A stretch of DNA of 64,000 bases, from contig NW_019776057.1 in NCBI RefSeq assembly GCF_001039355.2, forward strand, positions 675,299-739,298, in the 5' to 3' direction. The notes under the pieces were generated by a model. It was not told where the DNA came from and did no database searches. It was given only the letters and a program-made list of their open reading frames with translations. This DNA is from Lingula anatina (taxonomy: Eukaryota; Brachiopoda; Lingulata; Lingulida; Lingulidae). The position numbers were made by a program, and so were the translations under genes. The stretch's first letter is position 1. Each line of letters starts with the position of its first letter. Shown piece after piece: positions 26,433 through 38,800 of the stretch.

Positions 26433-28412
26433 AGTGCAGTTTTTAAAAAATTTTTTTTAACATTTTAATACATCTTAAAAGTACATACCTCTTTAGTCTG
26501 TCCTGGCTTGAAAACAAACTCATGTCTGAATAGGTGTTCCAAAAATTCATATCTCTTAAAGAGTTCATCTGTAAAATTAATTTAAAGATGTTCAGTCAAT
26601 TTACTAATATATTTTACACAATTCTTTTCAAAAGTATTCATCCACAATGGACACAATATTTTGAAGTTCACAGTGTACCTAAAACGACTAATAAAGAATT
26701 AAAGCTACTACTATTCAATTCAAAAGGTTTCCATTAAGTAAACGTTTCTACCCTGTCTCTTACCCATTGACATGGTCTCCTGAAGACAGCCATTCACTGC
26801 AAGCGTCACCATGGCAGGCCTCACAAACAGATAGAGAAGCTGGTTTCTGTACAACGACAAAAGCACCTGCAAAGCTGCCTGGGATATTACACCATCTCGG
26901 CGTAACTCTGGGGTCACATTGGGGGGAGGTTTGATGTTCTTAAGCTCCACAAAATCTTCATCTGATATATCAAGGATGTGTTTGTGAAGTTCCAGCCTTG
27001 CTCTTATCACCATCTCTGGTTTTTCATTGCCTAAAAGATTGGAAAAATTATTTGAGTGTTTCTGTCATGATAAAACCTAATTCATCATCCTTATTTTTAT
27101 ATTTTATATCATTTTTATATTATTTCTTCTCTTTGTCTTTTGATATGGTTTCTTTAAGTCTAACACCCCATTTCCATAGATTAGATCGACCTACTTTGGA
27201 TCGACCTAACTCCCTGGGGGTTCGCGCTGAATAGCTGTCAGCCAGGCGGACACGAAAGTTAATTGCCCCTTACGGCTTGTAGTGGGCGGGGATGGACACT
27301 TAAGGGGGATTATCTGATGGTAGTCTGGTGAGACTCCCCGCGGTGATAGATCGATCTAAAGTTGTGGGAATAGACCCTAAGTGTAAAACATTTTTACTTT
27401 TAGCTCTAAAAATGCTTTACTTATAACTAAATATCATATCAGTTAGAAATAGCTAAAAGGTGGTTTTTGGTTCAGGCAGTCATTCAAATCCAAGACCACT
27501 GTTTCAGAGTTTCTGTAATTACCTGGCCAATCCACATAACCACCTAAGTTAGCTGTCTGTCTCTTCAGCCATTCAACCTCCTTGACCAGCTGTTGAAGAT
27601 CAATGCCATCTTTGTTCTGAATGAGGACTGTTGCCACCAAGGCCCAAGGCGATATCACCATGTGTTTCTGCTGTTCTAGAACAACTTGATAGGCAAGTTC
27701 CTTCATCAGTTTTTCTTCATCACTTGTGAGACTAGCAATGTATCTGCAAGTTTGAGATAAACTGATTGTAGTCACATGGATGTTGTTATGGATAAACATT
27801 ATTGGAGATTTATAACACAGGTCATACAAATGTAAGGTGGTACTACCGTCTTTCTATCATGTGTGTCAGACTGCCGATATGTACTAAAACATTGTAGAAA
27901 TATACATGACCATGAAGTAGTGATGTGGTTCCAATAACAAATGCTAAATGATATTACTTTTGCATTCAGATTGTAATCATAAAACTTTATACAAAGAAAT
28001 ACCTATGTTTTGCCTAACAAATTTACGACACCGATAAGTGAAATGGGCAATTGCAATACCTGATACCCAAATGTGAATCTAAGCAGAAATAATATTCAAA
28101 GTTGAAAATGTACAATTATAATCAAAGCATGGAGACTGTTAACAAACCTTGGTGCCAAACTGTGTTGAACCCTGTCTATCTTTCCTATGGAAAACTGTCG
28201 GATTGATATTGGTTCACCAATATACATGTGAATATTGCCAAAATCTTCATTGAGTATACTGCTAGCTTTCAGCAATCCCTATGAGAAAGAATGTCACATT
28301 TGTGCTGTAAGTAATGGCATCAAATAAAAAAATGAAAACAAACTTTTCACTCTGCCTTTCAAATACTAAGATAAATTGAAAGAAAAAAATGTTGTTTGCT
28401 TTAGTTTGACAC

Positions 28413-28480
<68 letters not shown>

Positions 28481-31400
28481 GCACACACACACACACACAC
28501 ACCCTTCACTACAAAAATACCACTGATCAAAGTTATCCAATGTTCTTACCGAGGTGGACTCTTTTGGCTTTGGAACTCCCAACAACTCATAGGAGTACAG
28601 GCTCTCCTCCAGTGTTCTATCATAGCTGATACTTATAGGAAGCACCATAATGTCAGGGACATGGGCCTTGAAGTAGGGTTCCAGGCAAGCCTTCATCATT
28701 CCTGGAAATCATTGATGAAACATTATATTAATATTCAACAAGGTTAGTCCATCCCTGGGCTTTGTCCATTACGTCATCGTATACTACTCAGAACACATAA
28801 GGACAGAATAATCTTACCTCAATAAGAGAATTACATTAATTGTTTCCAAACCGGTTGCCTTATGGTTAAAAACTTTGACTTCTCTGACAGACACCTCAAT
28901 CAAATAAAAAAAAATTATTTCCTGCTGCATAAGAGACACTTACCCAGCTTTGGCACCAAAGATTTTCCTGTTCTGCTCCTTGTCCCTTCCACAAAGAACT
29001 CCACAGGTGCATCACCATTGGTAATGTGTGTTTGTACATACTCGGTGAACACTGACCAATATAACTTGTCAGTACCAAAGGTTCTGCGGATGTAAAATGC
29101 ACCAGAGTTTCTGAGAAGCCAACCAACAAAATTCATACCCATGAAATCTGAAAATGTTTGGATAAAACCGGTCACATCCATTGCAGTAACCAAATAAAAA
29201 CTGATTTTTTGTTTGTGAAATACATCAATGCTTTGCATCAGTCATTAAATAATTGAAGCAAAGTTTTATAATGTAAGCAGGGAAAAATTATGCCTTTTAC
29301 ATCAATTATATTCTTATTACCCAATGCTTTTCATTCCTGTTTAATTTCCACTCTCAAAACCATACAGGTTTGTTTTGTTAGTCTTCACAAAAAGAGTAAA
29401 TATGTATTGAAAAGATAAACAAATACAGTAAATAAATCTACTGGAGTTTATGGCAAAATTTACCCATGGCGGCTGCAATAACTGGCAGAGGTAGATCATA
29501 GTGATAGAACACGTAGGACATCAAGAGGAAGTCTGCATAACTTCTGTGACTTGGCATTAATATGACTGGATATTCTTTTATCAAATGCTGCACCTAGTAA
29601 AATAACCAATTAGAAAACAAATTAAAAGCAACATTGTACTGTACTTGAAAATGTATTTAGAAATGAAAGGGTATTTCCAGGACAATAACCACTCACTTTT
29701 TTTAATCTCAAATCATAAACAAAAAATGTTCCCCTTCATTAAGTTCATTGCTTCCTTTTTCTAGATTACTATTCTTTTTATTTGCAAGATATACCGGTAC
29801 AGAAACTTTTGATTTCATGCTTACTCTTGAAATTCCTTCTTTGTTGACATAAACCCTGTTGTACATTTTTTTCATTACTTTTGGCAAGACAGTGGCAATT
29901 CCCCTTATGGCTCCCATCCGTAGATTGTGCGCCATTTCATCTAGAATTGCATTAGCTTCTTTCTCCACTTCTGCTTTGGGCATGCCTGTCTCAGAGGCAA
30001 CCTATTAATAATAATAATGGTACATTGAATAATGTTCCACCTGTCAGCTTTTACAGTGGAACACTACATCCAGTACAAAAGTTATGGTCAAATTTCTACG
30101 GGTATATTTCAAAATTGCAGATTTTCAGAGAACCATTTCTAGCATGTTCACCTGTTCAATAGTGAAGGTCACCCTGTCACTTTTCCTGACATATTCCTTG
30201 ATCTGTGCTGATGTTCTTGGGTGATTATATTTGTATGCTGGCACCTCCCGTGACCTTATGGCAAATCTTAGGTCACTATTTCCTCTTCTGTCCTCCAATA
30301 TATCCTCGTATCCATCCTTGAACACAGGGAATGGAGGGAGCTTGTGGGGATCATCTGGTGAATACAGTAGCCATTATTTTCTAAATTACAAATTTGTGGT
30401 CTCTTTTCTTTAACTTAGAATTTACGTTGTCATATACCTAATATATGGTGTCATAAAAATGAATATCTGAAAACAAGATATTTTTTGTCATTTTTTTTTT
30501 ATGATGGAGGTATGCGTTCATGAGAATCAAACATCATTTTCACAGAAGTCATATATTTCACTTACTTATACGTAATTTATAAGATGTGCAAAAAGTCATC
30601 TTTGAAATTGTGTTGACCAAGAAGAGTTTAGCACTAATTTTCGTTACAGTCTTTTTCAATATCATGACACAACACTTTCACACAATAATGTAAATTTAAA
30701 AGGGTTTTGGATAAATTAATGATTGTGAGAAATTATTCAAGGATAAAAAGCATTTTCATCAGTAGATGTCTGTCATATTTTTGATCAAATGTCTTCAATT
30801 ATTTAATTCTCGGTCTCCGAGAAATGCCAAAAATACTGAATCCTCGAGCTGGACATGATGTGTAGAAAGATGGGTCATCATCTGGAAAAGTCAGTGGCCT
30901 AGATGGTAATAAAAAACATTGAATTAGGCCTTAAAATGGGATTTTCTGTTTTCTAATCAATTAAATTAAAAGATATATATAACACCAAATAATACAATTT
31001 CTAAATTATTTAAGAAAAAAATTACTAGAATTTGTATGGAAAATTAAGTAAAAAAGAATATATATATTCTTGAAATAGATTATTACATATACAGGTAACT
31101 GTTCACAACAGAAAATATTAATCGTTAAACGGTATGCACACTAAGATGCCAAAATTATAAAATTACAGCCTTAAATGGACATTTCAAACAAGACCTTTTT
31201 GCCCAAATTTAACTAAGATTTTAAACTCTTTTCTGTAACCCGTTTTGTACGCTGTTACATGAAGAGTGTACAAGGTCCCATATCCCTCATAAAAGTCAAT
31301 TCATGCCAAATCAAGTCAAAGCTGGCTGACATACTGAACAAATACAGGATTAAATGCAGTTTAAAAGGTGAAAAAACTGATGTTCAGGCATCTTGCAACA

Positions 31401-32287
31401 AAAGGAAATACATACAAGTATCAAAGCAATATCAACTTGAAGAACTATTAAGCTTGTAGTACATTTAAACATGTTGAAAAGCGAGTATAATACACTGAAT
31501 GTACATCCTTTTAAATAATCTGAATAAATCTATATCTGTTTAGGGTCCACTTTCATTGTCACTCTACATTACAAAGTCATGTGAACTCACAGCTAAAACT
31601 TTTTCATTCTCTCATGTAAAAAAAAGAAGAGTAGTAGACATTAGGAAAAGAGTGAAAATGATGATAACTAAATGGTTGGATGTCCTAAAATAGTTTATGG
31701 CTGGGAATTCTGTATCATAAGAATGAACAAAAAGGTGTAGATTTATTCAGATTAAATCTGACCTAACCATACAAACCAAAATGATGCCAGTTGGTAAAGC
31801 AAGCCATTCTTCTCTTACAAACTGTAGCAGGTTAAATAAACAAATAAACTAAGCACTATAGATCTATATCTACATGTACCCTGTAGTAGTAAGGTGCTTG
31901 TACAATGTACTACTAGTAGAAGTAAATGTTAATATGTTATTTTGAACCAAAGAGAAATGACTGAGTATGTATAAAAAAGCAAAGAACGATGGTGTAGAAA
32001 AAATCTAATAACAAAAAATATTTTGCTATTTACTTGAAAAATTAAAGCCGTAAAAGTGGATTTATATCAGTCAAAAACTAGGGTCAGTAAGTTACAACAA
32101 CTGCAGTATCGCGTTACATTTTACAAAAGCGTACTGCCGCAAAGTAGATTTGGTTAGCACAATGTCTATGCTTGCCTTTGTAAGCAGAGTAAAAATTAAT
32201 TAATTTACAGCTGAGTAATTAGAGCAAGAAGTACTTGCCTTCCTTTATCCAAGAGTTCCTTGATTGTTCTTCTCTACTGGCTGCCAT
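24753..32287 (-). CDS. GNPAT: Dihydroxyacetone phosphate acyltransferase, 14 exons
   Basis: GNPAT acylates dihydroxyacetone phosphate with acyl-CoA on the inner face of the peroxisomal membrane, the first step of plasmalogen synthesis. Exons in transcript order are 32287-32239, 30354-30152, 30001-29825, 29593-29464, 29147-28944, 28701-28550, 28278-28148, 27743-27523, 27030-26764, 26568-26489, 26279-26139, 25803-25592, 25299-25238 and 24856-24753, in frame, giving 710 residues (human 680). Acyltransferase blocks are all present: HRSYAD (about 159-164, the HX4D motif), [19 protein letters not shown] (about 238-245) and LPISISYD. The protein ends AKL, a type-1 peroxisomal signal as in the human enzyme. 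Intron 1 uses a GC donor (GAAG|GCAAGT). The start codon lies in GATGGCAGCC; this 16-codon first exon is the least certain part. It is divergent from the hydrolase gene and convergent with PPP2R5. Confidence 0.96.
24921..25080. mobile_element. Short foldback-type element, relative of 60826-61536
   Basis: The element begins CAGGCCCATAG and ends TTGCTGGCCTG, imperfect inverted ends. Its right half (AAAAAGGTCTACTTTT, then a C-rich run and the CTGGCC end) resembles the right end of the 711-bp element at 60826-61536. It lies in the last GNPAT intron. I see no clear target duplication, so it is probably a truncated or old copy. Confidence 0.5.
26381..26425. repeat. Poly(T) tract in a GNPAT intron
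   Basis: About 45 consecutive T lie between the exons at 26139-26279 and 26489-26568. On the GNPAT strand this is poly(A). No retroposon body is recognisable next to it. Confidence 0.9.
27163..27380. mobile_element. MITE family 1, copy A, in a GNPAT intron
   Basis: A segment of about 215 bp has inverted ends: the left reads CCCCATTTCCATAG then TTAGATCGA, the right TCGATCTAAAG then GGGAATAGACCC. The middle contains GACCTAACTCCCTGGG and GTGAGACTCCCC, shared with copy B at 42517-42736. It has no coding capacity. TAA adjoins both ends and may be a 3-bp target duplication. Confidence 0.7.
28411..28501. repeat. (CA)n microsatellite in a GNPAT intron
   Basis: About 45 CA units with a few interruptions lie between the exons at 28148-28278 and 28550-28701. 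Open frames on both strands here are only threonine-histidine or valine-cysteine repeats and are not genes. Confidence 0.95.
30799..30881 (-). other. Possible alternative terminal exon of GNPAT
   Basis: On the GNPAT strand a good acceptor, TTTTCCAG, is followed by AT GAT GAC CCA. This has the same phase and nearly the same first codons as the true exon 2 (AT GAT CCC CAC). Joined to exon 1 it reads [18 protein letters not shown] and then stops at 30799. A transcript using it would give a peptide of about 43 residues and no enzyme. No downstream donor restores the frame. It may be a poison or terminal exon, or a decayed exon duplicate. Confidence 0.35.
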
Positions 32288-32833
32288 CGTTATATTTTCA
32301 CTTTGGCTTCAGTTACCCTTTGGCTCAAATAAAAAAAATGCTGGTGAATCTTAACACCGCTTTGATATCGTATGTGTTCAGAAAAAAATACTTTGAGTAT
32401 TCAAGTCAACAGTCTTGTCATTTTCGCTACACAAATGGTATTCAAGATTTAATAGTCATCCTTAGAGACAGCATACACAACTGGCCGGTGCCGCCTGCCT
32501 TGGTGGATTGAATCGCCTTATTACTTGACTAGTTCCCAAAACTTCTTAGCAAAATCCTAATCACTAAACATTTTACTGTGTCCCTTATCACATTATGGTA
32601 CCATAAGTAAAATAGTAAATCTAAAACTAATATTATCTATGCAATAATGTTTAGTAATTGATGGTTACTTTACTAACAACCGGTTGCATTTCTTTATTAT
32701 TACGAGAACCAAGCAAAGAGAGCTCTTTTTTGAGTGAAGTCCGAGTATCAACATGAGTTGACATGTGTGGAAGTTAAACTGTCTATATGTATATTATTGA
32801 TAATTGATAATCTTGCGTGTGTGCGTTTCAGTA
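32288..32833. promoter_or_regulatory. Shared divergent start region of GNPAT and the hydrolase gene
   Basis: Only 546 bp separate the GNPAT start codon (minus) from the hydrolase start codon (plus), so both promoters and 5' untranslated regions must lie here, unless an unseen leader exon is further away. I cannot assign TATA or initiator elements with confidence. A bidirectional promoter is the simple inference. Confidence 0.6.
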
Positions 32834-35725
32834 ATGCATCTATCGTGGATTGTCATAACATTTTCTTTATTTTTAGCGGGGCCAACAAATTCAAAGAAAA
32901 AAGATTTGTTGGTAAGTGCATGTTAAATGCTTTTGACTGATTACTGTTTACTTACATTAACGTGGACACATACAGTATACCTAACCAATTTATGATATTT
33001 TTATTTTTATGGTAGACAGGTTTGGTATTTTTAAGTTGTTTTATATGGCTTTTTAGATTATTCAGTCAAGGATATAGCTTAGTTTTTTTGTTTTTTGTTT
33101 TTGTTTTTTCTCTCCATTGATAAGCTCGAACAGGGCAAATGGAAATGACTGCATGTATCAATATGTTATGACAATCATACTAATGAACTTGCAAACAAGA
33201 TGTCGAGGCTGTCCCCAGAAGTGGGTACATTTGCACAAAAACATCGCAATATTCGCAGCTTTATCGCACACATGCAATCATGATTTTGGTGCTCTATTAA
33301 TCATGCTTTTAAAATCACTCCCAAGTTTTAATTGAGGACATCCATTTCTTATGAATGTCAGCTCACCATGTATTTACGTTACAGAAATCCTCCACAGATT
33401 TGTTAGAAAAGGAAAGCAAACGTCTGAAATCTTCCAAATCTGGTTGTTCACTTAAAGCAATAAATGCAAGAGCAATAGATTATCTAAGGATCAATAATGA
33501 GGTAAGTTGAAAATTTCGACAAACCTTTTAAAGGGGATTTTAGGTAAAATTTCATTCAAGAAAAATCAACTTTAAGAGTATTAATTTTTCCTTAAGTCAG
33601 ATTAAAGAGCCTTTGCAGTTCATTAAATACCAGAAGTTTTTTTTTTCTAGTGTGAAAAAGCCATTCCCTGTTTAATCCAAGTCCTGCAGGAGTCTGGCTC
33701 ACAGACTGACAGCTGGTTGTGGGCATCTTTGGGCCATGTGTATCAAAACTTGCAAAAGACAGCACTGGCTACCAGCAGCTTCAAGCAAGCCTCAAAACTC
33801 CTAGGGAAAGTCAGCAGCTTTATTAAAGAATGGCATTTCCTTGGGCCATTCGTCATTGGAAAGATGGAAGTTGATGGAGACCCTGTGGCAGCTATGGGAG
33901 GAATTGCAAATGTCTCAGCAAACAGATATAAAAAAGGATGGAAAATGTTCTCTGAATTGATCTCTGATGGTGAGGTGAAATGGCAGACACATATACAGAA
34001 AGCTCCAGGTCAGATATTACAGATCTCTCCGGATGTCAAATGGGGAGAGTTGGTCAACTCACTGGGGTCTGTGGGCATCACAGAGTGGCAGGGTTGGCTG
34101 GTTGGGGAGTTTGCTGTGACAGAGAATGGTCAGAATATATTATTACAATGTGAAGGTGTAAATACAGTATTAGTGGATGGGTTGCCCATTGTTGGGGATG
34201 TTTATCACAGAGAAAATTTTTGGTTTTCTGTTCAGTTGGAGAGAGGAATACATTCAATATATATAAGGTTGAGAACTAAAGCTGTCCAGAATGTCAAGTG
34301 TGAGATCAAGATAACAACATCAAGTTTTGATATTTTAAAGCCTCACTTCTTGCCTGATTTAATTGACGGGTATCTGTTTACTGGTTACATTCCACTGCCT
34401 ATTGTTAACACACATTCTACTAAATGGTTAAAAAATATAAAAATAACAGTACAAGAACAGTCTGATGGGTCAGACCTGTCTGTGGCCAGTCCCCACATTC
34501 CATATGACATTGCACCTGGACAGGCCATGCCTATTGTGATAAAACTCATTTCAAATGAAGCTGAAATTGTTGAGGAATGTATTGATGTCATGTTGAAACT
34601 CAAAGTGTCAACCTCTGAGGGACAGCTTCTATATCCAATCACTCTGCGGTGTAGGAGACAGAGAGAGTCCTTCTTGTTTACTTTTGTGGACCACGATGGT
34701 TCAGTCCAGCATGCAGCTGCCATACAACCTCTACGAGATTGTGAGGGAGGAGTATGTCCTGTGTTGCTCACATTACATGGCACTACTGTCCCTCCACAGA
34801 ACCAGGCTGACAGCTATAAAAGGATGAGCAATGGCAAGTTTATATTTGGACTGGAGAAAGCATGGGTCTTGGCACCAACAAGGTATTGTTTGAATCTTAA
34901 CAAAATTATATTTCATGTTTATAAGTTCACTTTTGTACAAATTTGGTATCATAAACTGCCATCCTAGAGTGAATTAACTAATGAAAATTTAATTTAATTC
35001 TGTATGAACCTTTATGTATAAACTGGATGAGATACATAAAGCAATTTTATAAATTATTCATGTGCAAATAGAGACAACTGGTGCCATTTTATTTGCATTC
35101 CATATCTCTCAGTGTGTATTTTCCAAGTTTATTTTTGAGACTCAAAAATGCAAAGCAAGTACAATATATATAATATGTAAAGTATATATACTTCACATAC
35201 ACATTCAATTGACAAAAGGTTGAATTTATATATGGCAACTTACTACCTCAGGGCTGGACCATATTGAAATAAAGGATTCATATATTAATTATTGTTGCCT
35301 GTGTTTAATATCACCTTCAGTGTATCCTATTCCATCCTCACTAGTATAATCTGGCATACTTCAGACATGGTGCTCACAACTGGGAAGGACCTGGTGCTCT
35401 GACTGCAATGACAGCTCTCAACCAACTGGAAGAGCTGCTGAAGGGCTCAAAGATATTCAGAAACCTTGCTAGCAAGAACCATGTTATATTTGCAGGTTAG
35501 AAAATAATTGCAATACAAATAAGATAAATATATTCTTTATGTATTTTTGAAGCAGTGTCAGATACAGTATATCCACCTACACTATGCAAGTAATTTCCAT
35601 ATAGATTTAAATATAAATTCTTAGTCAAAGGGCATGTATGATATGAATGTGAACCAAACAGCTGAGTCTTTCAGTCCTCTGGCTATGGTGTCCAGTAAAT
35701 AAATGAAAGTATCTCCAACACTGAG

Positions 35726-35801
<76 letters not shown>

Positions 35802-35808
35802 CTTTTTT

Positions 35809-35859
<51 letters not shown>

Positions 35860-38800
35860 TAATTTATTATGCCAGTGATATTGTAGTTTAGGAATGATAT
35901 TTCAAATGGAGTTGTTTTAGTGCAATGTTGATGAGAAAAATTTAGTAGTTACATTAATTGATAATACAATTTGATGATTGTACATATTAATAATGTCATA
36001 TTTTGACGAGACTCTCTTTGTTGAAATATAAGTTAATTAATTGTGATAGTTGATAAAGGACAAGGAATGTTTAATGTTATTTCTATTTTCATTTTTAACC
36101 TTTTTTTATTGAAATACAAGTATTTTCATTTTAATTTGAACAACTTATTTGCCCCATCTGTAGGTCACTCTATGGGAGGTCACGGAGCCTGGCATTTGTC
36201 CACACATTTCCCTGACCATGCCCTGGCTGTGATATCTCTGGCTGGGTGGATTAAGAAGGAAGAGTATGGAGATAGCAACTTGTTCTTTAGGTAAAGAGTC
36301 TGCTATGTTAGCCACCAGTTCAAAAAAATATTAGTACATGATTCAGCAGCAGACTTAGACTAGTAAAAAAAATAATTCCAGTGTTACTTCATTTTCTTAT
36401 TTTCTTATGTGGATATGCATTGTCCCACAGTGGGGCATATATGAAAGCTTGTTAGTGAAGAATTTTGCCCATGTTGGATCTGAAACTCAGACTAAGTTCG
36501 ACCAGACTGGCAATTTTTGTTGGTTGTTTTAGATTATTTGCCCTGTTATCTAGATTTACAGATCTTATATTTTGATTAGTTTAGTTTAATTCAGACTAGT
36601 AGAAAGGCCTACCAGACTGTGTGACTAAGCAGGCCAAAATTTTGATGTTAAGAGTAGTAAATATTGATTGGCATTTGTTATGTGGTGTATGCCATTATCT
36701 ATATTCTTTCTGTATGTATGATTTTAAAAGGCTGAAATCTCTTGATGTTGAAATTACTCCATCTGAATACACAATACCTTGCCTTCCAGTCGTACAGTGA
36801 CTGGGTGAGTGAACATGTCAACATTGTAATTGTGGATCACATGGTTATTTTAATTTAAATAATTTCAAATTTTTTCATTTATTTCTCTAAACTGCAGACA
36901 TGATATTGCCACCAGTCACGTGGACGCAGCAGTGAAGTCTGTGATGGAAGCATGTATAAGTGAGAATGATGCTGACAGACATGCATCAAATCTCAAGGTG
37001 TGAAATTATGACATGTTCTTAAAATGAATGGCAGAGCTTTTTTTCTGTAGATTGCAGATCAGTATTTGAAGCACAGTTGATATATGTCAGTTGAGACAAA
37101 TATATTGCCTGGTTGTTAAAAATGTGAATTGTTTTTAGCCATTGCAAACATGATACATCAAGAATGAACATAGAATTTAAAAAGATTTTTTTACATGTCT
37201 AAATCTTACTGTGCTTTAGAGATATTAGTTACACTGAAATGAACATGGGCTCCGAATTTATTTGAAAAAAGGGTGTTCCTGTGCTCCTCCGTATAGGCGC
37301 CATGGATAAAACTGTGCATCCATATTTTGTTCGGCGTATGTACAGGATTCTCCAGGAGTGGGGAGTGGCAGTAGAATACAAGGAAATACCAGGCAAAGAA
37401 CACTGGTGGTGGGATACACGGTAAAGAAATGGTTTTGTTTTGATTCATTTATTCATGCTAATTATCTATGTATGTTTTGGCTGAAGAGAATATAAAATTG
37501 TTAGAGCTTGTTATTATCTTACAAGCTATTAGTTGACTATTTTGTGGTCATACCCACAACTTTAACCTGCGAATACTGATTTAATGAAGAAAGATACTTT
37601 GAGACATAAGAAACATTTCAGCATTTGTCTAATTTAAGTGGTCATTTTTCGTGTTGGTAAACAAATACATTTATATTTACAGGGAGACAAATGATGGTGG
37701 GGCTGTCAATGACAAACAGCTCAGGGATTTCACATCAAAGTATGCATCAATACCAATACCTGAAGAGGGAAGCACATGTACTGCTGATAGCTGCAGTACA
37801 GTGGGATCTGGAAATAAATACACAGCAACAGCATCTGGACCAGATTCTTTTACATACACTGTTCTCAACCCTGCTTTTGGGGGCTCAATGAGAGGAATAC
37901 AGATTCTGCTTCAAGTCACACCTTTCAGGACAAGTAAAATCCAGGTATTGGTTATGTAATTTTTAAACATATGATATGAACATTAAATTAGTCTATTTAG
38001 CTTAATTGCCATTGGTATTCTTTATCATTTAGAATAACAACTCGTATCAAACAATTATATATTGAGTTATTTGAAATGGTACAACAGCTTCATTCTCATT
38101 TACAATATTGTATGAAATCTTATAGGTAGATATAATTAAAGATTCTTCCATAATGATGAAGACAAGCAATGTGAAAGCATTTTCTATTAGAAGATCAGAA
38201 AACAGACCTATTCAGTGGCATATTTATCAGGAGATTTTGGTAAGTTTTGCTTTTTCTTCTCTTTAAAAAGCAATCTCTTTTGTTTCTATAACATTCACAC
38301 ATAGTTTGATACAACAGTTTTTTTTATTTAAGACCCTCAGTAGTTTTTAAGGTAACTTGAACTGAACAATGTAATGTTGATCTTTCTAAGTGTAACCTCT
38401 CTGCTTTTTAAATTTACAAGTTACATAATTTTTTTCCATAAAATGGACTAAGCCATAAAAATACTATTGCAATTTGAAGCATAAACAGGAATAAAAAGAA
38501 GGAAAATAGATTATCTGAATGACGGTGAACAGTAATTAAATCATATTATCTAAAAAATCTCAAATGCTATCAGAAACCAGAGAAATTATGAAATTTTTCA
38601 GTTTAATGTAAGTCTATTTTACTACTGTTTTATTGCACATTCAGAATTTCAAAATCAAAATTTTAGTATGAACATGCTTTCTTTAGTTTGCATGTCATAT
38701 AATTGTCACTTTTTACCATATCAGATAGATAATACTGCAGTGAACTTGGCTGGACAGGAATGTTTGGAACAGATATTTGTACTTGAAGAAGAACAAGGTG

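Noticed and set aside
28376-28747. Open frames through the CA repeat on both strands
   Set aside because: They consist of dinucleotide-repeat translation; only the minus-strand part at 28550-28701 is a true GNPAT exon.
34385-34783. 132-codon antisense open frame
   Set aside because: It is the mirror of the large hydrolase coding exon and resembles no protein family.
35703-35891. Poly-phenylalanine open frame
   Set aside because: It is a homopolymer T tract in an intron.
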